A stretch of DNA of 33,982 nucleotides. Origin: a virus. This document shows, one piece after another, positions 23,593-32,176 of this stretch. The notes beneath the pieces are model-generated. The model saw only the letters and a list, made by a program, of their open reading frames with translations, was not told the DNA's origin and made no database searches. The stretch covers positions 1 to 33,982 of the IMG/VR virus record IMGVR_UViG_3300001848_000476; one strand, given 5' to 3'. How positions within the stretch are numbered: position 1 is the stretch's first letter; every line of letters begins with the position of its first letter. The position numbers and the translations under genes were made by a program.

Positions 23593-24343
23593 TATAATAG
23601 AAATTGAAACTACTCAAGAAGTTGCGCTAACTAAAAAAGGATCTCCTAGAAAAAGAAAGCCAAAAACAAAAAATGTTTATTTCACAGAGGAAACTGAAGA
23701 TGCTATTTTACAATATAGAAATGCTACAACATTTTCTGAAAGAAATCGATTATATAATGAGAAAATTCATAATGCGTTTTATAAATTAGCTGAGAATATT
23801 ATTCACACATTTAAATTCTACTATACTGATGTTGATAATATAGAAGATTTAAAGTATGAAGTGATTTCTTTTCTTTTACAGAAAATAGATTTATACGATC
23901 AATCAAAAGGTAAGGCTTATTCTTATTTTGGAACTATAGTTAAAAGGTATTTAATTCTTTACAACCAAAAAAATTATAAAAGAGTTTTATCAAAAACAGA
24001 CTTTAGCGAGATTCATAATGATGAAAAAACTATTGATAAACTTATAGAACAACCAGAACCAGAAGAGTATGATAGATATGATATTGTGGATGCATTTATA
24101 AAAGAAATTGACAATAACTTATTAGAATTATTTGATAAACCTGAAGACATTAAAACAGCTGATGCTATATTAGAAATCTTCAGAAAAAGAGACAATATTG
24201 ATATATTTAATAAGAAAGCAATTTTTATCTATGTTAAAGAAATTGCAGATGTACAATCAGCTACAATAACCAAAGTTATTAAAAAGCTCAAGACTATCTA
24301 TAAGAAGATGCTATCTCACCATATAGAAAATATGGATAATTGA
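23582..24343 (+). CDS. 55: Late-transcription sigma factor, gp55-like
   Basis: 253 residues, longer than T4 gp55 (185). The middle (about 60-125) has KLAENIIHTFKFYY, then IEDLKYEVISFLLQKIDLYD, then QSKGKAYSYFGTIVKRYLIL. This matches the gp55 pattern of a helix pair leading to 'F/YD-x-x-K-x-x-x-YSYF' and a region-2-like segment. gp55 directs host RNA polymerase to late promoters. A basic N-terminal stretch (KKGSPRKRKPKTK) is extra. No sigma region 4 is evident, as in T4 gp55. A candidate late motif lies directly after its stop. Confidence 0.7.
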   Translation: MENNIIEIETTQEVALTKKGSPRKRKPKTKNVYFTEETEDAILQYRNATTFSERNRLYNEKIHNAFYKLAENIIHTFKFYYTDVDNIEDLKYEVISFLLQKIDLYDQSKGKAYSYFGTIVKRYLILYNQKNYKRVLSKTDFSEIHNDEKTIDKLIEQPEPEEYDRYDIVDAFIKEIDNNLLELFDKPEDIKTADAILEIFRKRDNIDIFNKKAIFIYVKEIADVQSATITKVIKKLKTIYKKMLSHHIENMDN

Positions 24344-24352
24344 TATTTATTT
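24343..24352 (+). promoter_or_regulatory. ATATTTATTT motif after sigma gene
   Basis: Sense-oriented copy of the recurrent motif in the 16-base gap between the gp55-like gene and the first tail gene, seven bases before the ATG at 24360. It marks a change from regulatory to structural genes. Confidence 0.4.
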
Positions 24353-24359
24353 AAAAACA

Positions 24360-24716
24360 ATGGATTTAGATAAGGAAATATTCAAAGGAAAAAAAATATC
24401 AGATCTTGTTAAAGAGGTTTATGATAAACAAAAAAACCAAGATAGTAGGATAACTGGAGAGATTGAAAGACTATCTGAATTAATATCATCTCCTGGCGAT
24501 GCAATTATTATTGTCCCTTTACTAAAAGGATTTTTTGATTCTAGCCTAAAAAATGATGAGGTTTTAATGAAAATACTCCAATTGTTCCAAAAAGCTGCTG
24601 AGAAAAGTCAAGGTGGTGATGCTGATTCTAGTATTTTATCTGAAAAGGATTTAGCACAATTATTTAGTGATGTTAATACAGTTATTACTAAAGATCAAGA
24701 AAAACTTATTGGATAA
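24360..24716 (+). CDS. Unknown 118-residue protein before spike genes
   Basis: Helical, charged N-terminal half (EIFKGKKISDLVKEVYDKQ), then IERLSELISSPGDAIIIVPL and helices rich in Lys, Leu and Asp. It follows the gp55-like gene and precedes the spike genes. I checked for a gp33-like coactivator because it neighbours gp55, but nothing in the sequence supports it. Function unknown. Confidence 0.58.
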   Translation: MDLDKEIFKGKKISDLVKEVYDKQKNQDSRITGEIERLSELISSPGDAIIIVPLLKGFFDSSLKNDEVLMKILQLFQKAAEKSQGGDADSSILSEKDLAQLFSDVNTVITKDQEKLIG

Positions 24717-24718
24717 TA

Positions 24719-25597
24719 ATGGCAGGCTTTTTTGACAAATATGAAGGCTCTTATGGAAAATCTACAGGACACTATTATATTATTGGTAGAGTTAAAAGAA
24801 TTGTATTAGGTGCAAATCTAAAAAGTGGTCAACCCAATCCTGACTATAACCATGAAAAAGATTTAGGTGCTGTATATTTTGAAACTCTTTACAGTAATAA
24901 ATCTGGAGTAAAAGGTACATCTTCAACATCAAGACCGGCATACCCTATTCATTCATTTGTAAGACAATACCCCACAATTGGAGAGATCGTTTTAATATTC
25001 CCAGGACCATCATCAGATTTAAATGATGGAACTGATAGACAAGATTTATGGTATATGCCTCCTTTTGGTATTTGGAACTCACCTAATTCTAATGTTTTTC
25101 CAAATATGGAAGAATATGCTAAATATATTAAAAGTAATCAAGAATCCACTTCTATACCTCAAGGATATACATTCCAAGAGAATGATAATATAAAAACACT
25201 AAGACCATTTGAAGGAGACACTATTATACAAGGAAGATTTGGTCAATCAATTAGATTTGGTTCAACAGTTTCAGATTTAAAAGATGTTAATAATTGGTCA
25301 AATAATAGTGTTAATGGTAAGCCAATTACAATGATTGTTAATTCTCAAAAAATTCCAAATAAAGTTGAATCTGAATCTCCAACAACTATTGAAAATATTA
25401 ATAGAGACGGATCTTCAATCTATTTAACTTCTGGACAAGAAATTACTATGGTTGATTTAAATAATTTTCCTAATAGATCTTATGGAAATACAAACTCTAT
25501 CAATCCTCAAGTAGATCAGGTTATTATAATAGAACAATTACCAATAATAAATGATTTTGTACCACCAGCAAATCAAGATAATAATTCATTTGCTTAA
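24719..25597 (+). CDS. Baseplate spike OB-fold protein, gp5-like N-part
   Basis: 292 residues. An OB-fold-like beta domain (IGRVKRIVLGA ... YPTIGEIVLIFPG, about 20-110) is followed by a segment ending in a repeating beta element, RPFEGDTIIQGRFGQSIRFG (about 161-180). That element typifies spike/hub proteins linking the tail tube to the needle. T4 gp5 has OB, lysozyme and beta-helix domains in one chain. Here no lysozyme domain is seen and the needle is in the next gene. The start at the TAATAATGG junction is clear. Confidence 0.65.
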   Translation: MAGFFDKYEGSYGKSTGHYYIIGRVKRIVLGANLKSGQPNPDYNHEKDLGAVYFETLYSNKSGVKGTSSTSRPAYPIHSFVRQYPTIGEIVLIFPGPSSDLNDGTDRQDLWYMPPFGIWNSPNSNVFPNMEEYAKYIKSNQESTSIPQGYTFQENDNIKTLRPFEGDTIIQGRFGQSIRFGSTVSDLKDVNNWSNNSVNGKPITMIVNSQKIPNKVESESPTTIENINRDGSSIYLTSGQEITMVDLNNFPNRSYGNTNSINPQVDQVIIIEQLPIINDFVPPANQDNNSFA

Positions 25598-25611
25598 ATA
25601 ATTTATATCTA

Positions 25612-26055
25612 ATGTTAGTACCAGATTTTCCATATAAAGACAATCAGATTATATTATCATCTAATAGAGTTTTATTAAATTCAAAATCAGATGGTATTTT
25701 TTTATTTGGTAAAAGAATGGTGGCTTTATCATCTACTGAAACTATTAACTTAGATGCTAAAGAAAAGATATTAATAGATTGCGATAAAATAGAATTAGGG
25801 CATCAAGCAGAAATTTTAGGAGAGCCTGTTATTTTAGGAAATAAAATGATAGATCAATTAAAATTATTAGTTAAAGAACTAAAATTCTTAGGTAATATGT
25901 TACAAACTGTTTCTAGTACTGGCGATGCTAAATCATGGATTAATATACAATCAGGTGGATTAAGATTATATAATGCTTGTAATGTTCTTAGTAATATATT
26001 AAAAGATATGAATCATCCACAAAATCCTTTATCAAAAAATACATATACAAGATAG
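25612..26055 (+). CDS. Spike needle beta-helix protein
   Basis: 147 residues. The first 90 show short alternating beta repeats (NQIILSSNRVLLNSKSDGIF, ALSSTETINLDAKEKILIDC, GEPVILGNKM), the hallmark of the trimeric beta-helix of gp5-like cell-puncturing needles. The C-terminal part is helical. It follows the OB-fold spike gene and overlaps nothing, while the next gene starts directly after its stop. The tip probably pierces the host outer membrane. Confidence 0.65.
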   Translation: MLVPDFPYKDNQIILSSNRVLLNSKSDGIFLFGKRMVALSSTETINLDAKEKILIDCDKIELGHQAEILGEPVILGNKMIDQLKLLVKELKFLGNMLQTVSSTGDAKSWINIQSGGLRLYNACNVLSNILKDMNHPQNPLSKNTYTR

Positions 26056-27999
26056 ATGGCATTAAGTTATTATATAAGCAATAATGGTCTATTTAAGACA
26101 ATACACGTATTAAAAGATGGTACTCGTGTATATTATAATACAGGTAGTGATGAAAAATCATTATTAGAAAATGCTAGATACGAACTTAGACCATCTGAGG
26201 GTTCAGCTGTAGACACAATGTCTGAACAACCAGCTCCTCCTATGCCAAGTCCTGCTCAATCAGTAGCTGAAAAAGCATCGCAATCTAATATTGGTGCTAG
26301 CTTTTCTTCTGTTCCTAAAATAGAAGTAGATCCTGAAACACCAGTAAATTTACAATCTAATACTTCATCAGGATTTAATAAAATTACAACAACTATTAAT
26401 GATAGTATTAGTAAAACACAAGATGCAATAAATAAAATATATTATGGAAAACAACCAGATGCTAATTCAAAACACCAAAATCCATTAGACTATGGATTAG
26501 TAAATGTTGCAGATTTATTAGCATCAGTAGATTTATGCGCAATTGCTAATTACGCTTTAAACCAAATCCCTGGAGCTAAAAAATTTGATCCTAAAGATAA
26601 ATCAGAAACTAATACTCCATTAGGAAAAATAAAATATAATATACAATATTCTGCATATAAAATTCAAACTTATATAGATGCATATTATACAAGTAATGGA
26701 GGACCAGATACACCCCTAAGTAAAACTGCATTACAACCACTAATTACGCAGCTTACTAATGCTTTAGGACAAATAGTAGGTCCATCATCAGATAATTTAT
26801 TAAAGAATCCTGAATTTAAAAAAGCATTTCCAGCATCTTCTGTAATGGACAATCTTTTTGAAAACTGTTTGGGAATGTTTAATAATTATACAGATTTAAG
26901 AAATATTCCTGATGCAGAATTACAAAGAGTTATTTCTTTTATAGATAAGACTAGAGACACTTGTATAGCTATACAATCATTAACTAATCCTGCAGATTTG
27001 ATTGCATTAGCAGATTCTTTTCTTGGAGGTGCAATTGCACAACAAATAGCTAAATTAAATAAATTAATAGATCCTAAAAAGATAGCGCCTGTAGTAAAAC
27101 AAATGGTAGATGCTTGTCAAAAAGTACAATCTATCATAGATATTTTATTAAATTTTGTAAATTTAGCCGCAACTATAATAGAATTATTAATAACCTTAAT
27201 TAATATATTCCAAATAGTTCTTAAATTTATTTATGCTTTACCGATACCAAATATGGTGACTACTATAGGAATATCAACACTTTTTGCTGATTTATATGCC
27301 GGTATTAAAGATGTATTAGACGCATTTAAAAAAAGATTAGAAGAGTTTAGTGCTATACTTGGAAATATAGTTAATTTATTACAAGATATTTCTTTTAAAT
27401 TACAAAGTCTAATACAAAAATTTGGATTAGTAATTCTAAATTTAGAAAATTGTGAAAATTTAGATCCTAATTTAGCAGAGAAAACAAAAAAAGCAACAAA
27501 AAAATTAGAGGATACTAATAAAAAAATTGAGCAATTCCTATCTAATTACAATGAAAAAAAGAAAAAATCAGATACAACTTTAGGAGATTATACAATAAGT
27601 ATTTTATCAGAGGAATTAACCGATGAAGGTATAATAAGAAAAAGAAGATATGGTGTTGCATTAGATAGTAGTCAAGTAGAAGTAGTTAAAACAACTCCTA
27701 CATTTGCTTCAGATGATAATATCATAATAAATGAAGTAAAATCATTACTATCTAGAAAAATTGGTATAGATAAAGACTCACAATTAATACAATCAGCTGC
27801 TAATTTCTTATCTTCAGCTCCATCAATTGGTGCATCTCAAAAAACCACATTTGATAATGGATTTTCAGTAAATGGATTAAATTTATCTGGATTTCTCAAT
27901 AATCAGAGGGGATCTACTGCATTAAAAAATAAAACAAAAACTGCTTTAAAGAGTAATAAAAACAAACTATCAAAATCTTTAAGCGGATTAAAAAAATAA
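26056..27999 (+). CDS. Large virion protein with hydrophobic helical core
   Basis: 647 residues. A short beta-like N-terminus (YYISNNGLFKTIHVLKDGTR), a Pro/Ser/Ala-rich linker, and a helical domain, then a very hydrophobic stretch around 360-420 (IIDILLNFVNLAATIIELL, LINIFQIVLKFIYALPIPN). A Lys-rich coiled coil and a C-terminal domain with GIIRKRRYGVALDSSQ follow, and the tail is basic. I do not recognise the family. Its place among baseplate genes argues for a tail or baseplate protein; the hydrophobic part could insert in a membrane or be a helical bundle core. Confidence 0.6.
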   Translation: MALSYYISNNGLFKTIHVLKDGTRVYYNTGSDEKSLLENARYELRPSEGSAVDTMSEQPAPPMPSPAQSVAEKASQSNIGASFSSVPKIEVDPETPVNLQSNTSSGFNKITTTINDSISKTQDAINKIYYGKQPDANSKHQNPLDYGLVNVADLLASVDLCAIANYALNQIPGAKKFDPKDKSETNTPLGKIKYNIQYSAYKIQTYIDAYYTSNGGPDTPLSKTALQPLITQLTNALGQIVGPSSDNLLKNPEFKKAFPASSVMDNLFENCLGMFNNYTDLRNIPDAELQRVISFIDKTRDTCIAIQSLTNPADLIALADSFLGGAIAQQIAKLNKLIDPKKIAPVVKQMVDACQKVQSIIDILLNFVNLAATIIELLITLINIFQIVLKFIYALPIPNMVTTIGISTLFADLYAGIKDVLDAFKKRLEEFSAILGNIVNLLQDISFKLQSLIQKFGLVILNLENCENLDPNLAEKTKKATKKLEDTNKKIEQFLSNYNEKKKKSDTTLGDYTISILSEELTDEGIIRKRRYGVALDSSQVEVVKTTPTFASDDNIIINEVKSLLSRKIGIDKDSQLIQSAANFLSSAPSIGASQKTTFDNGFSVNGLNLSGFLNNQRGSTALKNKTKTALKSNKNKLSKSLSGLKK

Positions 28000-28008
28000 A
28001 CAAAAACA

Positions 28009-28018
28009 ATATTTATAA
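28009..28018 (+). promoter_or_regulatory. ATATTTATAA motif before gene at 28022
   Basis: Sense-oriented copy of the recurrent motif in a 22-base gap, ending 3 bases before the ATG. The same spacing occurs at the kinase gene on the other strand. Confidence 0.38.
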
Positions 28019-28021
28019 AAA

Positions 28022-28480
28022 ATGGCAAAAATAGACTTACTTAGGAAAATTATTAGAGAAGAGCTTATAATAGCTTTAAGGCAAGAACTACCTAAAGTTA
28101 TATCAGAAATACAACAAAGACCTGCTGGTAAAGAAAATATAATAAAGGAAATGAAAAAAACGCAAGTTCCTTTAACATTAAATACAGCAGAAACATATAA
28201 GAAAAAACCTGAAATGATTTTTTCAAAATCATCACCTCTAAATGATTTGTTAAATGAAACAGCACAATCAATGGGAAGTGATGATATAGAAACATTAAGT
28301 TTTTCAACAGATAATATTAATCCAACATCATTTTTTCAACCCACTGAGGCATCAGTTGGTGATATAAATGGAATGTTATCAAGTGCAAGACCTAGTTCTG
28401 ATATTTCAATGGTACAAATAAATGAAGTTCCAGATTACTCAGGTCTTATGAAAAATTTAATGGCAAAAGGTGCAATATAA
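28022..28480 (+). CDS. Small protein of unknown function upstream of gp25-like gene
   Basis: 152 residues. An amphipathic helical N-terminus (IDLLRKIIREELIIALRQEL) is followed by a low-complexity Ser/Thr/Asn-rich middle. IIRE gives an IxE site near residue 14, but the helix continues straight through it, so packaging cleavage is doubtful. No known domain. Between the large virion protein and the baseplate wedge genes; a baseplate or assembly role is inferred from position. Confidence 0.58.
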   Translation: MAKIDLLRKIIREELIIALRQELPKVISEIQQRPAGKENIIKEMKKTQVPLTLNTAETYKKKPEMIFSKSSPLNDLLNETAQSMGSDDIETLSFSTDNINPTSFFQPTEASVGDINGMLSSARPSSDISMVQINEVPDYSGLMKNLMAKGAI

Positions 28481-28481
28481 A

Positions 28482-28895
28482 ATGGCATACGGATTAAAAC
28501 AAATATCACCTCTTGATTTAAAACCTTCAACTGCAATTGGAGTACAAATCCCATTTTCATCCCCATCTGTATTTACTTCAGTATATACTACTAAAGAGCA
28601 AACTAAATTTAATATAATAAACTATTTATTAACAGATAAAAGAGAAAGACCTTTTAATCCCTCTTTTGGGGCTGGATTAAGATCAAGATTATTTGAACAA
28701 ATAACTCAAGAGTCTATTTCTAATCTAGAGGATACTCTTTCAAAACAAATAGAATCAAATTTTCCTAATATAGAAGTTACTGAATTAAAAGTGGTTGGTC
28801 AACCAAACTATAATTCTATAACAATAAAATTTAGTTACAAAATAATAAACACATCACAAACTGATACAGCTACTATAGTAGTTCAAAATGGATAA
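28482..28895 (+). CDS. 25: Baseplate wedge protein, gp25-like
   Basis: About 137 residues, the usual gp25/W length. LLTDKRERPFNPSFGAGLRS (about 48-67) is the conserved gp25 core, followed by a helix (IEQ-type) and a beta segment (ITIKFSYKII). It forms the inner wedge and sheath-initiation contact of contractile tails. I chose ATG 28482 because a GTG at 28470 would overlap the previous gene. The next gene is gp6-like, the order seen in T4-like and P2-like baseplates. Confidence 0.85.
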   Translation: MAYGLKQISPLDLKPSTAIGVQIPFSSPSVFTSVYTTKEQTKFNIINYLLTDKRERPFNPSFGAGLRSRLFEQITQESISNLEDTLSKQIESNFPNIEVTELKVVGQPNYNSITIKFSYKIINTSQTDTATIVVQNG

Positions 28896-28897
28896 AA

Positions 28898-30754
28898 ATG
28901 GCAGAAGAAAAAGACATAAAATATTTAAATAAAGATTTTTCTACCTTCAAGTCTGACTTGATAGAATACGCTAAATCTTATTATCCGACAGTATATAATG
29001 ATTTTAGCCAAGCATCACCAGGATCAATGTTTATTGAAATGGCGGCTTATGTAGGTGATGTTCTATCATTTTATTTAGATAATCAATTACAGGAGACCTT
29101 CTTACAATATGCTAAACAACCTAATAATTTATATACAATGGCATATATGTTAGGTTATAGACCAAAAGTAACGTCTGCAGCAATTGTTGATTTAGATGTT
29201 TATCAAACTGTGCCAGCTACAATAGACCCAATTTCATTTGAGTATATACCAGATTTTCAATATGCATTAATAGTGGAACCTGGAATGCAAATAAAATCTA
29301 ATGTTAATAATTCTAGTTTTTTTTATATACCAAATAAAATTGACTTTACTACATCATCATCATACGATCCTACTACAATAAACATATTGACTACAGCAGG
29401 AGGTAATCCAAATAGCTATTTATTTACAAAAAAAGCAAGAGCTATTTCAGGAGAAGTAAAAACAGCAACTTTCTCATTTGGTGCTGCACAAAGATTCCCT
29501 AGTATAACAATACAAGATTCTAATATAATTAATATTTTAGATGTAACTGATAGTGATGGAAATAAATGGTATGAAGTCCCCTATTTAGCTCAAGACACTA
29601 TAATAGATGCTATACAAAATACAGATCCAAATACAAATAATCAAGTACCATATCTATTAGATAGAATAAAAGTTCCTAGACGTTTTACAAGTAGGTTTTT
29701 ATCTAATGAATCTTTAGTTTTGGAATTTGGACCTGGTATAAATACTGTTGCAAATCAATTTATACCAGATGAATCTATATTACCTAATCCTAGTTCAATA
29801 AGTATGGGTATGACTGTTGGAGGTGATTCATTTACTGCATCATTTGATCCAACAAATTTTGTAACAACGCAAACATACGGATTAGCTCCTAGAAATACAA
29901 CATTAACAATTCAGTATTTAGCAGGTGGAGGTGCAAGTGCAAATGCTTTATCAAATGAATTAACAATACCAGTAAGTTTTAAAGCTACTGGTTTATTTGA
30001 TACATTTAAAACGACTATAGCTACAAACAATCCTGGTCCTGCTAATGGAGGAGGAGATGGTGATACTATTGAGGAATTAAGACTAAATACATTAGCACAA
30101 TTTCCATCTCAATTAAGGGCAGTTACTCAAGAGGATTATATGGCAAGAGCATTGAGTATGCCATCTAGATTTGGAAAAATATCTAAAATCTTTATAACTA
30201 AAGATGATTCAACTTTTATAAATTATATTGGAAAAGATTTAACACAAAGAGATCAAGTATTAGTTAGTTTATATGTTCTTGGATTAGATGTTAATGGAAA
30301 ACTATCAAAACCAACACAACCTTTACTAGAAAATTTGCAATCTTATTTATCTGATTATAGATTATTAACTGACGCTGTAGATATAAAGTCTGCATATATA
30401 GTTAATATTGGTTGTAATTTCCAAATAGTAATTAGACCTAATTATTCAGGACAAGATGTATTAGCTAGATGTATATTAGTATTAAAAGAATATTTTGATA
30501 TTAAAAATTGGCAGATTAATGAACCAATTATACTATCAAATATATATTCTTTACTAGATCAAGTTGCTGGAGTACAAACTGTAAAAAAAGTAGAAATTGT
30601 TAATAATGTTGGCGAATCAAGCGGATATTCTAAATATTCTTATGATATTCCTGGAGCAACTATAAATGGAGTTATATATCCATCATTAGATCCATGTATC
30701 TTTGAATTAAAGAATCCAGATATAGATATTCAAGGAAGAATAGTAACTTTTTAA
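28898..30754 (+). CDS. 6: Baseplate wedge protein, gp6-like (J family)
   Basis: 618 residues, near T4 gp6 (660). The N-terminus has the typical SQASPGSMFIEMAAYVGDVL segment and FLQYAKQPNNLYTMAYMLGY, and RAVTQEDYMARALSMPSRFG near 405-425 is the baseplate J-like core motif. gp6 is the main structural subunit of the baseplate iris ring. It begins 2 bases after the gp25-like stop. Strong call. Confidence 0.9.
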   Translation: MAEEKDIKYLNKDFSTFKSDLIEYAKSYYPTVYNDFSQASPGSMFIEMAAYVGDVLSFYLDNQLQETFLQYAKQPNNLYTMAYMLGYRPKVTSAAIVDLDVYQTVPATIDPISFEYIPDFQYALIVEPGMQIKSNVNNSSFFYIPNKIDFTTSSSYDPTTINILTTAGGNPNSYLFTKKARAISGEVKTATFSFGAAQRFPSITIQDSNIINILDVTDSDGNKWYEVPYLAQDTIIDAIQNTDPNTNNQVPYLLDRIKVPRRFTSRFLSNESLVLEFGPGINTVANQFIPDESILPNPSSISMGMTVGGDSFTASFDPTNFVTTQTYGLAPRNTTLTIQYLAGGGASANALSNELTIPVSFKATGLFDTFKTTIATNNPGPANGGGDGDTIEELRLNTLAQFPSQLRAVTQEDYMARALSMPSRFGKISKIFITKDDSTFINYIGKDLTQRDQVLVSLYVLGLDVNGKLSKPTQPLLENLQSYLSDYRLLTDAVDIKSAYIVNIGCNFQIVIRPNYSGQDVLARCILVLKEYFDIKNWQINEPIILSNIYSLLDQVAGVQTVKKVEIVNNVGESSGYSKYSYDIPGATINGVIYPSLDPCIFELKNPDIDIQGRIVTF

Positions 30755-30766
30755 TTGAAATAAAAA

Positions 30767-31828
30767 ATGGCAATATATAAAATATTCCCCTCAGCAGACT
30801 CCACAATATATTCATCAGCGCCTATAAAAAATACAGGGCTCGATGAAATTTTAGAGGTGTCTGTAAAAAATAATGGAATATCTCAAGATGATATAAGAAG
30901 AGCTCTAATTAAATTTAGTGACTCTGATCTTGAAATAATAAATAATCTAAAATCTGAATACTCTTGGCAAGCTAATTTAAAATTATATTTAGCAAATGCT
31001 GAAGGATTATCTATTCCATATACTTTGGAATTTAATCAAATAACAGATGATTGGTTAATGGGCACAGGTAAATTTTTAGACAGTCCACAGACTACAAATG
31101 GTGTTAGTTGGTATAGTACCGGATCATACATAGGAGGTTCAAATACATGGTCTAATCCATCATATTATATCACTCCTGGAGGTGGTTCCTGGTCAAATGG
31201 GGTGGTTCAATCATTTGATTATAAAGATGATAAGGATATTAATGCTGATATAACACAAATAGTCCAGAATTGGTTTAATGGAGATAATAACTATGGTATT
31301 ATTATAAAACATGAAACTGCTATTGAAAATAATCAAGATAGTTTTATAACACTAAGTTATTTTAGTGTTGATACTCATACAATATTTCCTCCTTGTTTAG
31401 AAATAAGATGGGATGATAGTACTTATAATAATGGAGATTTAGCAATTATAGATAATTCTAATACTATAATAACTATAGCTAATAATCCATATAAAATTAA
31501 AGCCAATGATGGTAAATATCAATTTAGAGTTTCTGCAAGAGATAAATACCCAGTTAGAACTTTCTCTACAGCTTCAATTTATACTGTAAATAAAGCTCTT
31601 CCTGAAACATCATATTGGTCAATTCAGGATGTGAAAACAGAGGATATAATATTTGATTTTGATGAAGATTACACAAAGATTAGTTGTGATGAACAAGGAA
31701 GTTTTATAAATATTTTTACAAATGGATTAGAACTAGAAAGATATTATAAAATATTAATAAAAATTGTATTAGATTCTGGGGAATCTTATATTGTCGATAA
31801 TAATAATATTTTTAAAATAATTAGATAA
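30767..31828 (+). CDS. DNRLRE-type beta-sandwich virion protein
   Basis: 353 residues. SADSTIYSSAPIKNTGLDEI and RRALIKFS near the start, and ADITQIVQNWFNGDNNYGII (about 160-180), match the DNRLRE/CBM-like domain, a beta-sandwich usually found in secreted or cell-surface proteins. The C-terminal half (about 230-353) is another beta-rich part without a name. It is located in the baseplate operon, so it is likely a virion protein with carbohydrate- or surface-binding capacity. Function inferred. Stop and next ATG overlap (TAATG). Confidence 0.65.
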   Translation: MAIYKIFPSADSTIYSSAPIKNTGLDEILEVSVKNNGISQDDIRRALIKFSDSDLEIINNLKSEYSWQANLKLYLANAEGLSIPYTLEFNQITDDWLMGTGKFLDSPQTTNGVSWYSTGSYIGGSNTWSNPSYYITPGGGSWSNGVVQSFDYKDDKDINADITQIVQNWFNGDNNYGIIIKHETAIENNQDSFITLSYFSVDTHTIFPPCLEIRWDDSTYNNGDLAIIDNSNTIITIANNPYKIKANDGKYQFRVSARDKYPVRTFSTASIYTVNKALPETSYWSIQDVKTEDIIFDFDEDYTKISCDEQGSFINIFTNGLELERYYKILIKIVLDSGESYIVDNNNIFKIIR

Positions 31829-32163
31829 TGCCAAAAGTAGACTTAATCAAAGATGTAAAAGGTATTAGCACATATAAAAATGTAATAGATACTAATTTTC
31901 ATGAATTTATTAGCGCTCCCCAACCTGTTCAAACTCCAACAGTTACAGTTGAAAGTTTTTTCTCTTATTATGATCAATTATTTTATGATATACCAGTAAC
32001 AGGTGATAATTCTCACGAACTTTTAGTGAAAAGAAGTCAACAATATATTGGCGGTGCAGTAGAGGATGCAGAAAAAGCAGCTCTAATAGAGGAAATCAAT
32101 TCACTAAAACAACAGATAATAGATTTAAGTGATACATATTTGACAATATCTAACTTAACATAA
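31828..32163 (+). CDS. Small unknown protein in baseplate operon
   Basis: 111 residues. A charged N-terminus (PKVDLIKDVKGIS), a Pro/Thr/Val-rich middle, and a helical C-terminus with ALIEEINSLKQQIIDLSDTY, probably a coiled coil. No family recognised. Translationally coupled to the DNRLRE gene and followed by the gp7/gpI-like gene, so a tail or baseplate part is likely. Confidence 0.55.
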   Translation: MPKVDLIKDVKGISTYKNVIDTNFHEFISAPQPVQTPTVTVESFFSYYDQLFYDIPVTGDNSHELLVKRSQQYIGGAVEDAEKAALIEEINSLKQQIIDLSDTYLTISNLT

Positions 32164-32176
32164 TAAATAAAAATTA

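Noticed and set aside
24360-24716. gp33-like late coactivator beside the gp55-like gene
   Set aside because: Position only; the sequence shows no feature of gp33.
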